Below, piece after piece: positions 9,813 to 18,393 of a stretch of DNA of 64,000 nt. Positions within the stretch are counted from its first letter, which is position 1. Each line of letters opens with the position of its first letter. The notes under the pieces were generated by a model that had not been told where the DNA came from, did not search any database, and worked only from the letters and a program-made list of their open reading frames with translations. Source of the stretch: JANMGV01 sp037440405 (GTDB lineage Bacteria > Planctomycetota > Planctomycetia > Pirellulales > Pirellulaceae); contig JBBIUE010000002.1 of assembly GCA_037440405.1 (NCBI GenBank), positions 62,001-126,000 of the forward strand, read 5' to 3'. The translations under genes were made by a program, and so were the position numbers.

Positions 9813-10154
9813 GCTCGGAAGTCCGATCGGTCAGTTCGATTTCATTCTCTTAAACCTCCATCCTGCGGCCTACCATCTACGGGTATTTGAAGTTGCTCAA
9901 ATACAGGCTCAATGCGCCAGCGTGTGTTTCTCTAGAAATATTCCACCACTCGCGCGCTTCGTGTTTGCTTGGCGGAAGAAGCACAGTGGCGTTCAGCGTT
10001 GAATATGGGGGATGAGTGTTCAAAAAGAGCAACTTCCAAACGAACGACTTAGGATCAGGTTCCACTCGTCACGACCAGAGCGCTTCGCCGCATCATTCAA
10101 AGGCTAAGACGCGGATGTTGTGGAAGCTTCTTAGAATACGCATTATTGCTGGAA
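9813..10154. other. Intergenic, no gene seen
   Basis: Gap between convergent genes. Short open frames occur on both strands but have no ribosome site or recognisable composition. I see no strong hairpin. Confidence 0.6.
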
Positions 10155-11447
10155 TCACTCACCTCCTTTTCCTCCGGCTCTTTGAACTACCTGCAATTCA
10201 ACTCCGTCGAAGCGAGCGATACCGGTGCCACCGAAAAGTCCGACCGTAACAATGGCTTCTCGGCAAGTCGGAGGAACTGCCCATTCCTTCTGATACTGTC
10301 GCCAATCGCGAGTACCGAGGAAAGGCCCCAAAGTGTAATAGGCAACTCGTTTCCGGTTGGCATCGAAAAACTGAATGATCACTGCTGGTCGCTCGTTCTC
10401 GTCGCCTGTTCCCTTCGCATTGATGGTAGCAACCCAGGCGGACAGTTTGATTTTGCGGATGTACCTGCCATCAAGTGGAAATCCTTGTAGCAAGATGCCT
10501 GGCTGGTGAGGTATATCGTTTTTGAACTCGACTACCTGGCTCCCAACCGGCCCCTTAGGATCGTTCACCAATCGGCAACTGAACTGATAGTACCACTTTG
10601 GAACGTGACCATTCTCCATCTCCGGCAATTCGAAATCAGAATTTTCGAGAGAGGGGTTCTGGGGATCGGGCTGGACTTCTCGCTTCGCTTCGGCGACACC
10701 GGTCATCGGCACGAACAATGTAGGCCGAAGTGCCTCTTCCTCCAACTGACCATCGATCTTTCGCATCATGTAAAGGGTCTGCTGATATCGCTCACCGACC
10801 GGAATGATCATTAACCCCCCTTCTCGAAGCTGATCAACCAGTGGTTGCGGGACCTTTTCCGGAGAGCATGTCACGATGATCTTGTCGAATGGAGCTTTCT
10901 CCTCCCATCCTTGATACCCGTCGCCAAGTTTCGTAAAGACATTTTTATATCCGAGTCGCTGCAAGACCTTCGTTGCATTGCGACTCAGTTTTTCGATGAT
11001 CTCAATGGTATAAACTTCCTGGACGAGAGGACTGAGAACCGCCGCCTGATAACCGCTACCCGTGCCAATCTCGAGTACTCGATCCGTCGGTTGGGGATCA
11101 ATCGCTTCCGTCATCACCGCAACAATATAAGGGCTGCTGATGGTTTGACTTTCGCCAATCGGCAACGCGATATCGTAATAGGCGCGGTCGCGAAATTGCG
11201 GCTCGACGAATTCGTGGCGGAGTGTTGAACCGATGACATCCAAAACGCGCTGATCCTTGACACCACCTGGAACCAGCACGTCTTTGACAAGCTGCTGACG
11301 TCTAACAGCGTACTCATCGATTTGTCGCTGAGCATGTACCGGACTCGATGACAGCAAGAGCGCGATCGCCAAGACTAATTGAAGATTCTCTCTCGAAAAC
11401 CATTCACGACCTGATCCGTGGGTAGAGGGAAAGGATGAGCACGTCAT
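10155..11447 (-). CDS. pcm: Exported protein-L-isoaspartate O-methyltransferase with C-terminal beta-rich domain
   Basis: SAM-dependent repair of isoaspartyl residues. Residues 1-39 look like a secretion signal (hydrophobic LQLVLAIALLLSSS, cleavage site VHA-Q), so the enzyme is predicted outside the cytoplasm, unlike classical cytosolic Pcm. The catalytic core (about 45-255) shows PIGESQTISSPYIVA, the SAM loop LEIGTGSGYQAAVL, and GDGYQGW followed by APFDKIIVTCSPEKVP. Residues about 265-425 form an extra domain rich in Trp/Tyr and alternating hydrophobics (WYYQFSCRLV, RKIKLSAWV, GTGIARFDGVEL), resembling a carbohydrate-binding-type beta-sandwich; that assignment is inference. 430 aa against about 210 in E. 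coli. It lies downstream of rplU, separated by 173 bp. Confidence 0.88.
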   Translation of the reverse strand: MTCSSFPSTHGSGREWFSRENLQLVLAIALLLSSSPVHAQRQIDEYAVRRQQLVKDVLVPGGVKDQRVLDVIGSTLRHEFVEPQFRDRAYYDIALPIGESQTISSPYIVAVMTEAIDPQPTDRVLEIGTGSGYQAAVLSPLVQEVYTIEIIEKLSRNATKVLQRLGYKNVFTKLGDGYQGWEEKAPFDKIIVTCSPEKVPQPLVDQLREGGLMIIPVGERYQQTLYMMRKIDGQLEEEALRPTLFVPMTGVAEAKREVQPDPQNPSLENSDFELPEMENGHVPKWYYQFSCRLVNDPKGPVGSQVVEFKNDIPHQPGILLQGFPLDGRYIRKIKLSAWVATINAKGTGDENERPAVIIQFFDANRKRVAYYTLGPFLGTRDWRQYQKEWAVPPTCREAIVTVGLFGGTGIARFDGVELQVVQRAGGKGGE

Positions 11448-11500
11448 GAGAGCTACCTCGCTATGAAGGAACCTAAATCACCCGAATTCCTTTATTCTAT

Positions 11501-11531
11501 CCCACAAAGTTGATTCGAGCTTGGTTGTGGG
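11501..11531 (-). terminator. Possible hairpin 3' of rplU
   Basis: Perfect 7-bp stem CCCACAA (11501-11507) / TTGTGGG (11525-11531) with a 17-nt loop, about 90 nt beyond the rplU stop and before the next minus-strand gene. No U-run follows. It may separate rplU from pcm. Confidence 0.3.
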
Positions 11532-11620
11532 CGCGCAATTACCCAATTCCGCGAGGAACAGGTTTTCTCAGCCGGTGACAACGAGAAGATCACAAGTTGG
11601 GGAGGATTTGCCGAGACCAA

Positions 11621-11938
11621 TCAACTAATGATCTGATCGATTAGAATTCGGGTATAAAGCTGGCGGTGGCCGGTTCGCCGATCAAAATTCTTTCGGCGGC
11701 GGAACTTTTGAATGTAGACCTTGTCCCCTTTTTCGACGCCTAATACCTTCGCTGAGACCTTCGCACCTTCAACCGTTGGCTGCCCCAGCTTCAGCCCACC
11801 TTCAGACGAAACTGCGAGAACGCGATCGAACACCAGATCTTCGCCTTCAGTTACGGATTCGCGAAAATCGATGTCAAGCTCTTGGCCCAAGGTTACTTTG
11901 TATTGGCGGCCGCCGTCGGCAATGATTGCGTACATCAT
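11621..11938 (-). CDS. rplU: 50S ribosomal protein L21
   Basis: Large-subunit protein L21, 105 aa from the ATG at 11938 (MMYAIIADGGRQYKV), the normal family size. Diagnostic L21 features are the GGRQYKV start, VLAVSSEGGLKLGQPTVEGAKV, and the basic end KFRRRKNFDRRTGHRQLYTRI. A TTG seven codons upstream would extend it but has no ribosome site. The usual partner rpmA (L27) is not downstream: only 173 bp separate the stop from pcm, too short for L27. L27 must be encoded elsewhere. Confidence 0.97.
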   Translation of the reverse strand: MMYAIIADGGRQYKVTLGQELDIDFRESVTEGEDLVFDRVLAVSSEGGLKLGQPTVEGAKVSAKVLGVEKGDKVYIQKFRRRKNFDRRTGHRQLYTRILIDQIIS

Positions 11939-11959
11939 TTTTTGATCAGGTCTAGTCAA

Positions 11960-12379
11960 AATCGGAAGAACGTCTTAGTTTCAAGAGCTGAAATAATAAC
12001 CCTAGCTTTCGTGGTCGTCGACCCCAAATTTGGTGGACTTAGGTTGGATTTCGTCAGGATGGCTGCTTGGAAGGCCTTTCTCAATGCTCGAACAAAAACC
12101 GAATTTTTGGGGACTTTGTCTCGCCAACGGTGCCTTCGATCAGGCCGTTTCTCGCTGCTCATCCTCGCCCTCGAATCGTTGCTGTCAGCGTGACAAGCAG
12201 CCGACCTTGAAGGGCAAGCGGAACGAACGATCGCTGAATCAGGGAACAAATTCAGGACTCGATCCCATGGACCATTGACGTGCTTTGCAAACTTCGGCGG
12301 CAGTTCTCGACCAGATCGCCGAAGCTGACAGCATCAAGCCACCCGGATCGTCCTCATTCCTTTCAATTGATCGCCCGCG
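11960..12379. other. Intergenic between rplU and helicase
   Basis: Divergent spacer of about 420 bp carrying the promoters of both genes by position. A short A/T hairpin (CAAAAA 12093-12098 / TTTTTG 12104-12109) is the only structure noted and may be chance. No gene seen. Confidence 0.5.
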
Positions 12380-14467
12380 ATGAGCCCTCAACCCAATCTC
12401 AATCCTTTCCAATTGCAAGCGGTCAAACACTTGAATGGCCCCATGCTCGTGCTAGCGGGCGCTGGCAGCGGCAAGACGAGGGTGGTCACTTATCGTACTG
12501 TCAATCTCATTCGACATCGCATTGAACCCCGCCGAATTTTGGCGGTGACGTTTACCAACAAAGCCGCCAAGGAAATGCAGGAGCGAATTACCCAGTTGCT
12601 CGATGGTGGCAGGAAGGGGCGCAAGAACGATCTCGATCGACCGGTCATCGGTACTTTCCATTCTCACTGCGTTCAAATACTTCGTCGGAACGCGAAACTG
12701 CTCGGCTACCCCGATCAATTCGCCATTTACGACCGCAGCGATCAAGAGAGCCTTGCAAGAAGCGTTCTCCGAGAATTGCGCGTGCACCAAGACATGCTTG
12801 GAACCTCGGATCTGCTTGCCATCATCGGACGTTGGAAGAATGCTGGTGTTCGCCCCGAGCGGGCATTGCAGTTCGCTCGAAATGATCAAGAGCATTTGGC
12901 AGCCAGTGGCTACCGCCGGTATCAGAAAGCGATCAAGCTCGCCGGTGCCATGGACTTTGATGATCTGCTACTCAATGCGGAACAACTGCTCGGCGAACAT
13001 GAGCTCGTTCGACAACGGGAGGCCTCCATGTTCGATCATATCATGGTTGATGAATACCAAGACACCAATGGCTCGCAGTATCGAATCATCGAGTTTCTGG
13101 CACGAGATCATCGCAATTTGGCGGTCGTTGGAGATGACGACCAGTCCATTTATGGATGGCGCGGTGCCGAAGTCAAACACATCCTTGGCTTCAAAAACGA
13201 CTGGCCTGATGCGGTCATCATTCGCCTCGAAGACAACTATCGATCCTCGGGCGCGATTCTGGAGATGGCAAACTGCCTGATTCGATTCAATAACAAGCGT
13301 CATGACAAGATCCTCCGAGCGGCGCGCGGTCACGGACTTCGCCCCAAGATTCTGCAATGTCCTTCCGAGGAAGAAGAGGCCAAAATCATTGTTTCCGAAA
13401 TCGCGGGTCGTCTTAAACGCGATCAAACACTTCGACCCGGCGATTTTGCAATCCTTTTTCGAACCAATGAACAACCTCGATTGTTCGAAATGGCTCTCCG
13501 CCGCGCCGAAGTCCCTTATGTCCTTGTCGGCAGTCAATCGTTCTTCGATCGCAAGGAGGTTCGAGACATCGTCGCGTATCTTCGAATCATCGCTCACCCA
13601 GAGGATGAGATATCACTCTTGCGTATCATCAATACGCCGGCGCGCGGCCTCGGATCAAAGAGTGTTGCGGCATTGCTGGAGATCGCTGTGACCCAAGGCA
13701 AGCCGCTTTGGAATGTGTTCGAACAGCAAGAAGTCGTTCAAAAGCTGCCGTCTGCGGCCAAGGAAGGAATTCGGCAGTTGCAACAATTGGTTGCCGATTT
13801 CCAATTGCGATTGAAGAACACGCCGATGGCGCATTGCGTCCAACAATTGATTGCCGAAACGCGCTATTACGCAGAGATCGAGCGATCCTATCCCGACCCA
13901 GACGAACGGGAAATGCGCAAATCGACCGTGGAAGAAGTCATCAATGCGGTCTCGATGTTCCAGAAAGAATCACCCAAGGCGACATTGCAAGACTTCTTGG
14001 AAGAAATTGTCCTGGGAGGAAGAGAGTTCGAACCCTCAAAGGAAAAGAAATTGGATAAAGAGGCGGTTAGCTTGATGACGCTCCATAGCGCTAAGGGTTT
14101 GGAGTTCCCGATCGTCTACATGGTTGGCATGGAAGAAGGTGTCCTTCCCCACCAGCGATCATTGAGAGAAGATCCAATGAACGTCGATGAAGAGCGACGA
14201 TTGTGCTACGTCGGCATCACTCGCGCTCAAGAGGAATTGACGTTGTCTCTTCCTCTAACGCGATTTAAGTGGGGCAAACCTCGACCCACGATCCCCAGCC
14301 GTTTTCTGTATGAAGCTACCAATCAAGCGGATAACCCGAATTACATGCTCGCGATTCGCGGTGCCGTTCACGAAGCCCATCGTTCCACTCGATCGCACCA
14401 TCCTCCCGCGAAGAAAAGGACGGAGTCAACAACCGCGTCTGCCGATCGCAAACGAAAGCGGTCCTAA
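12380..14467 (+). CDS. UvrD/Rep/PcrA-type superfamily 1 DNA helicase
   Basis: ATP-dependent 3'-5' helicase for repair or replication restart, 695 aa. All SF1A motifs are present: Walker A AGAGSGKT (26-33), Ia VTFTNKAAKEM, II DEYQDT (D224-E225), III GDDDQSIYGWRGA (251-263), IV DNYRSS, V LHSAKGLEFPIVYMVGMEEG and VI RRLCYVGITRAQEEL (about 606-620). The C-terminus is a short basic tail (KKRTESTTASADRKRKRS) rather than the Tudor-like end of PcrA. Motifs alone do not separate Rep, UvrD and PcrA, so no symbol is given. It starts at an ATG at 12380 and stands alone. Confidence 0.93.
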   Translation: MSPQPNLNPFQLQAVKHLNGPMLVLAGAGSGKTRVVTYRTVNLIRHRIEPRRILAVTFTNKAAKEMQERITQLLDGGRKGRKNDLDRPVIGTFHSHCVQILRRNAKLLGYPDQFAIYDRSDQESLARSVLRELRVHQDMLGTSDLLAIIGRWKNAGVRPERALQFARNDQEHLAASGYRRYQKAIKLAGAMDFDDLLLNAEQLLGEHELVRQREASMFDHIMVDEYQDTNGSQYRIIEFLARDHRNLAVVGDDDQSIYGWRGAEVKHILGFKNDWPDAVIIRLEDNYRSSGAILEMANCLIRFNNKRHDKILRAARGHGLRPKILQCPSEEEEAKIIVSEIAGRLKRDQTLRPGDFAILFRTNEQPRLFEMALRRAEVPYVLVGSQSFFDRKEVRDIVAYLRIIAHPEDEISLLRIINTPARGLGSKSVAALLEIAVTQGKPLWNVFEQQEVVQKLPSAAKEGIRQLQQLVADFQLRLKNTPMAHCVQQLIAETRYYAEIERSYPDPDEREMRKSTVEEVINAVSMFQKESPKATLQDFLEEIVLGGREFEPSKEKKLDKEAVSLMTLHSAKGLEFPIVYMVGMEEGVLPHQRSLREDPMNVDEERRLCYVGITRAQEELTLSLPLTRFKWGKPRPTIPSRFLYEATNQADNPNYMLAIRGAVHEAHRSTRSHHPPAKKRTESTTASADRKRKRS

Positions 14468-14770
14468 ACCCCTTATCCAACACGAGAATCTCAATACAGC
14501 TAGTTGACAGATCTGCCTCATCAACAATACGATTGCCGATCGACTGCTGATCGTAATCAAACTCCACACAAAGATGGATTGACCCAGCGTATCGGATTGC
14601 TCATGCATTTGCTGATTCCGTATCGCCGGCCGGAGGCGTCAATCCAAAGTGTCGGCCCGACGAGCCAGCGAGAATTCCCTTGCCATCCTTTTACCTCGAA
14701 ACAAATCGATCGAACCGTCCAATCCGAGTTGGGCGAATCGCCATGGTTCGAATTCCTCAATGTGGCTGTT
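14468..14770. other. Convergent intergenic gap
   Basis: Space between the helicase and the minus-strand glycosyltransferase. I see only short partial palindromes such as GTCGGCCCGAC and no convincing gene. Confidence 0.5.
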
Positions 14771-15853
14771 TCAAGCAGCCAAACGGTGGTAAACCGATTC
14801 GAGGACATCGAGGTGATGGTCCACACTGAAGACTTGCTTCACATGTTGGAATCCGTTCTCCGCAAGTCGACGGATTTCTAGCGGGTTCTTCAGAAGATCA
14901 ATGATGGCTCGGGTCAATTGCTTCAAATCATTGGGGCGGATCAGAACACCGGTTGTCCCATCGATCACGGTTTCCGGCAGGCCACCCACAGCAGTCGCGA
15001 CCACGGGTTTGCGAGCAGCCATGGCTTCGGCGGCGGTTAAGCCAAACGACTCCTCGAAAGGCACACAGACGCACAAATCAATCGCGTTCATGGCGATAGG
15101 CATCTGACTTTCGTAACCGACCCAATTGATGAAGTTGGCAACGCCGAGCTTCTCGGCTTCCAAGCGGCAGAGCTGAGCATACTCGAGTTCGTTTTCGGCC
15201 GGAGGACCAATAAAGACGATCCGAGCGTTCGGAACCTCGCGAAGGATATCGGGAACGGCGCGAACCAGCAGAAGTTGATTTTTTCTGGGTTGGATATTGC
15301 CGACGCATCCAATTAAGAAATGCTCATCGGAGTATCCAAACGCGGTTCGCATCGCCCGTCGCTCTGAAGAACTGACCGATGCGATACGTTCGATGTCGAC
15401 GGGGCAATAGAGTTTGCAGCTTCGCGACGCGGGAACCAAACTGTACGTTCTCTGATAGCGAAGCGTCGCTTCGGAGTTGGCGATGACGAAATCGTTGAAT
15501 CGCCAGTAGAGATGGAAATGTCGCTGATGTGCAGTTGCAATGGTGCGGATTCCGTAAAGGCGACGCAAGACGACTCCGAACGAATGAGCCCGGCTATTGT
15601 GCGTGTGGACAATATCGATCGATTCACGCCTGCAATAGTTGGCGAATCGTGACAACTCCACGAACGACCATCGGCTCAAGGTCGAAAGGCTGTGTGGGAA
15701 CTCAAGTTCCGCACACCTCTTGGCCAACCAGCTATCAGGAATGCAGGCAATGTGAACCCCGTGCCCTCGTGCTTGCAACAGCTGCGCGGTCTCCATGGCG
15801 TATTTCACAGCGCCACTGAAGCCTTGGCCTGAGATGATTTGCAAAACCTTCAT
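14771..15853 (-). CDS. Glycosyltransferase, GT4-like
   Basis: 360-aa GT-B fold enzyme that probably moves a sugar from a nucleotide-sugar donor to a glycan or lipid acceptor at the inner face of the membrane. N-terminal half: MKVLQIISGQGFSGAVKYA, a GT4-style opening with Gly-rich loop, then DIVHTHNSRAHSFG. C-terminal half: GCVGNIQPRKNQLLLV (donor-domain start) and the E-x7-E nucleotide-sugar motif EESFGLTAAEAMAARKPVVAT with GGLPE. Start chosen at the ATG at 15853; a TTG two codons upstream is less likely. No other cell-envelope sugar gene is adjacent, so the acceptor cannot be inferred. Confidence 0.88.
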   Translation of the reverse strand: MKVLQIISGQGFSGAVKYAMETAQLLQARGHGVHIACIPDSWLAKRCAELEFPHSLSTLSRWSFVELSRFANYCRRESIDIVHTHNSRAHSFGVVLRRLYGIRTIATAHQRHFHLYWRFNDFVIANSEATLRYQRTYSLVPASRSCKLYCPVDIERIASVSSSERRAMRTAFGYSDEHFLIGCVGNIQPRKNQLLLVRAVPDILREVPNARIVFIGPPAENELEYAQLCRLEAEKLGVANFINWVGYESQMPIAMNAIDLCVCVPFEESFGLTAAEAMAARKPVVATAVGGLPETVIDGTTGVLIRPNDLKQLTRAIIDLLKNPLEIRRLAENGFQHVKQVFSVDHHLDVLESVYHRLAA

Positions 15854-16145
15854 GCTCAATGTTCACCAAGTTCCGTACTTTGACACAAATCTCACGATCG
15901 GCGCGCAATTGCAAACAGTTTCGATAAAGGTTCTTAGGAAAGCTCGTACGGTGCGTCAATGCCAGAAAGTTGCCTCAGAATCATCGTTGCTAGCAATGCA
16001 CGAACTCGCGATTAGCTTGCAGTCGGCATGACGAATCGGCTTGTGCAAGCATTTGCCACAACCACACTTCCATCCCAAAGCGTTCGCCAGTGCTCCTTTC
16101 GGGATTCGTCATCTCGAAACATGCTTGCCGACTCGACAGGACCGC

Positions 16146-16724
16146 CTAAGTCCCTTGGATTAGCGCCACGAATTCATCGAGCGTATTGAATTGCTGAGGC
16201 CGAAGATGTTGCGGGCAAGTGACGAATTGAATCGCGTCCATCATTCCCTCTAACCAGTGATGCACAGAACGCTCGGGTTTCTCAACTACAGCAGCGAATT
16301 CTTCCATGAGTCGCGTGTGGTAGAGCCCCGGAAAAGGCTGCAGCCGATCATCCTGGAACAGAACAACGGAGCTGCTTGCAGTCACCGCACCGGATAGCAA
16401 AGCGATCCAATCGGTTGAAGACTGAAATGTGTCGCACGTGAGGATCAGCACCCAACCTTCGGAGCAACGCGTCTTTTCGTCCATCAGAGCCGTCAAAATT
16501 CCGATCAGCGGGCCGCCGTCGCGAATACGATCGGCGATCGTCGGGATGCCTAGGTCCTCGTATTGACGGGTCTGTTGAGCAATTGCAGTAACAGCTAGCC
16601 CTGCTGTGATGAGGTTTTGTGATAGAAGTTGGATATTGGGGACGCCATTGCGGAAAACGCGAGCTTTATCGAAGCCAAACCGGCGGCTTTGCCCGCCAGC
16701 GAGGATATACGCTCGCGCGATCAC
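16146..16724 (-). CDS. mobA: Molybdenum cofactor guanylyltransferase-like protein
   Basis: Predicted to link GMP to molybdopterin to form the guanine dinucleotide cofactor. 192 aa from GTG 16724. Nucleotide-binding loop LAGGQSRRFGFDKA (8-21) matches LAGGxSxRxGxDK; GPLIGI and LTCDTF stand where MobA has GPLAGI and the metal-binding CD. The start is fixed by translational coupling: the GTG overlaps the TGA of the upstream gene (GTGA at 16721-16724), with a GGAG about 10 nt upstream. No other molybdopterin genes lie nearby, so a different NTP-transferase substrate remains possible. Confidence 0.8.
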   Translation of the reverse strand: MIARAYILAGGQSRRFGFDKARVFRNGVPNIQLLSQNLITAGLAVTAIAQQTRQYEDLGIPTIADRIRDGGPLIGILTALMDEKTRCSEGWVLILTCDTFQSSTDWIALLSGAVTASSSVVLFQDDRLQPFPGLYHTRLMEEFAAVVEKPERSVHHWLEGMMDAIQFVTCPQHLRPQQFNTLDEFVALIQGT

Positions 16725-17071
16725 TCTCCAGCTCCGTCCGCTTCTTCTCGGTCGAATTGAATATTTGCCCAACTCCACGCGGCAACCGTTCTCGGGAAGC
16801 CGATGGTGTTCATGCCTTGAAAGATGGCTTGTTCGATTTCGTGACGTGTGGCACCGGCCCGAAGCGCTTTGCGGACATGGCTTCTCAAAGCCGACTCCAA
16901 ACCGGCCCCCATCGAGATTCCGATTTTGATTAGGGCACACGTTCTTACGTCAAGTCCGCCGATTTCGTCGACCGCATCGGCCATTTTATCGTGAACGGCT
17001 GCGATTTTTGGAAAACGCTGAACAAATTGCTTATAGGTGTCAGGCAACTTCTGGCCGTCTTGACTGGGCAA
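16721..17071 (-). CDS. Carboxymuconolactone decarboxylase/AhpD-like protein
   Basis: 116-aa all-helical protein of the CMD family. Core: VRTCALIKIGISMGAG, SHVRKALRAGATRHEIEQAI, GFPRTVAAW. The conserved His of the HVRKAL helix is kept, but the AhpD-type CxxC redox pair is absent (the positions read SALRSH), so thiol peroxidase-reductase activity is not expected; a lyase-type or unknown role is more likely. The start is TTG, supported by GGAGG 7 nt upstream. It overlaps mobA by 4 bp and is probably translated with it. Divergent from the structured region at 17187. Confidence 0.8.
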   Translation of the reverse strand: MPSQDGQKLPDTYKQFVQRFPKIAAVHDKMADAVDEIGGLDVRTCALIKIGISMGAGLESALRSHVRKALRAGATRHEIEQAIFQGMNTIGFPRTVAAWSWANIQFDREEADGAGE

Positions 17072-17186
17072 AGCTAGACCTCCGAAGGATTGAAAGCCTT
17101 TTTGAAGAATTTTTCCGAAATCCGCCGAACCTAGTCTTCTGGATCACGATCTCATTGTACGCGGGAAGTGTTCACAACACGACAGG

Positions 17187-17816
17187 AGTAGAAGCCAACG
17201 GAACTGCGTCGATCAGAAAATTTCGGATTGCATGTTGGTTTCGGTAGTGGCTTCTACTACAGTTTAGTAGAGTTCGTGTCTGAGACGCGACCGATCGTTT
17301 CTTTTATTTCAACCATCTCAAGCCGTGCTTGGAACACGGTGGAGGAAGCCATGCGACTTGTATCACTAACATCCGTCATTCGTTCGGCAATCGCAGTATC
17401 GCGGTTAGCGGAAACGCTTGCGGTGGTGATTCGCTTCCTCCGTCACATGCATGGCCAATTTCAGGGCGCCAGCAAACCCAATGGGTGTCAGAACGACTCA
17501 TTGCTGGAGCAAACCGTGTACGGCATAGGTTGGCGCAGTCAACCTTGCCCGGTTGTCGTTCGTTCCAGACCAGTCCGCAGGACCAGTCTCTGAGCGGTTT
17601 GACGAATGACCGAGGGCTTCGGCCCTTGGTGTTCACCCTGAAGTTGATATTTGCTTGGCCGAGGCGATTCCGCCCGAATGTGATCGCTTGCGATGTGATT
17701 GGTAGCTCTCTGCTGCACAACCATTCGCGAACTCCATTCGTGCAATGCATCTCGCTCGCTGCCAGGCCCGACGCGGAACACTGCACAGCGATTTCCGCTT
17801 CGTTCAGCAACGTTGC
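17187..17816 (+). ncRNA. Candidate structured RNA or long structured leader upstream of the ECF sigma gene
   Basis: A gap of about 770 bp (17072-17838) with many stem-loops. Seen: 11-bp perfect stem 17187-17197/17248-17258; alternative hairpin 17253-17259/17265-17271; 12-bp stem 17338-17349/17433-17444 (two G-U) enclosing AGCG-GAAA-CGCT (17407-17418); CCAGCAA/TTGCTGG (17469-17475/17501-17507) enclosing ACCC-AAT-GGGT; AGGTTG/CAACCT (17527-17532/17540-17545); AGAC-CA-GTCC-GCA-GGAC-CA-GTCT (17567-17589); 9-bp stem with UUCG loop (17609-17630); ATCG-CTTG-CGAT (17683-17694); GCGGAA/TTCCGC (17773-17778/17793-17798). The UUCG, GAAA and CUUG loops and G-U pairs favour the + strand. It does not match the landmark sequences of RNase P RNA or tmRNA that I know. 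Whether it is a separate ncRNA or the sigma gene's leader is open. An open frame spans part of it but does not look like a protein. Confidence 0.4.
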
Positions 17817-17838
17817 ACGAGATAGGTTGAGAGTGGAA

Positions 17839-18393
17839 ATGATGGACGCAGAATTTGAAGAGCTGGTACGAGCTGCGCAGTCTGGGGACCGTGCAGCTCA
17901 GGGAGCACTCTACGAGCAATTTCAGGGATCCGTGCAAGCGATCGCGTTTCGTCGGATCGGCGACTGGGAAGAGGCTCGTGAATTGACGCAGGACGTCTTC
18001 ATTCAGGCGTTCCGACGGCTCGGACAGCTTGAGGTACCTGCTGCATTCGCTGGCTGGTTGCGTCGGATCGCCCATCGCATGGCCATCAACCGTGCGATGC
18101 GATCGCGTTTTCCTTCGCTGGTCGAAGCTGAAACGCTGGACCGTCAATCGGAAGAAGACGAATCTCCGCTGGAGAGCTTACTGCGCGAAGAGCAGAAAGC
18201 ACAGGTTCGAGAAGGAATGTCCAGGCTGCGTCGCCTGGACCGAGAAACGCTGGAAGCATTCTACTGGCGAGGTCAGTCGCTGAATGAGATGTCCGACACG
18301 TTTCGCGCTCCTGTCGGGACGATTAAGCGTCGATTGCACGTCGCACGAAGACGGCTGGCCGAAGAGGTTGAGCTTGTGGCTCAGGCTCGTTAG
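17839..18393 (+). CDS. ECF-type RNA polymerase sigma factor (sigma-70 family)
   Basis: 184-aa sigma factor of the extracytoplasmic-function type, directing RNA polymerase to stress or envelope promoters. Region 2 (about 15-90) has DWEEARELTQDVFIQAFRRL and GWLRRIAHRMAINRAMR (-10 recognition). Region 4 (about 125-178) has RLDRETLEAFYWRGQSLNEM followed by a helix-turn-helix with GTIKRRLHVARRRL (-35 recognition). The start is ATG 17839 or the adjacent ATG 17842; weak GAGAGTGGA lies just upstream. No anti-sigma gene is next to it, which is unusual for the class, and the upstream region is highly structured. A terminator-like hairpin lies 105 nt downstream. Confidence 0.92.
   Translation: MMDAEFEELVRAAQSGDRAAQGALYEQFQGSVQAIAFRRIGDWEEARELTQDVFIQAFRRLGQLEVPAAFAGWLRRIAHRMAINRAMRSRFPSLVEAETLDRQSEEDESPLESLLREEQKAQVREGMSRLRRLDRETLEAFYWRGQSLNEMSDTFRAPVGTIKRRLHVARRRLAEEVELVAQAR

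Noticed and set aside
12093..12109. A/T-rich hairpin CAAAAA/TTTTTG near rplU as a terminator
   Set aside because: Six mostly A-T pairs, and it lies upstream of the genes on both strands, so it is likely chance.
17338..17445. Resemblance of GGAGGAAGC to the RNase P RNA 5' conserved region
   Set aside because: The following GTCCGGGC-type sequence and the 3' ACAGAAACC partner of P4 are missing.
17329..17838. Open frame running in phase into the ECF sigma gene, a possible 170-residue N-terminal extension
   Set aside because: Its translation has no recognisable domain and atypical composition, the DNA is packed with stem-loops, and the sigma protein is complete from ATG 17839.
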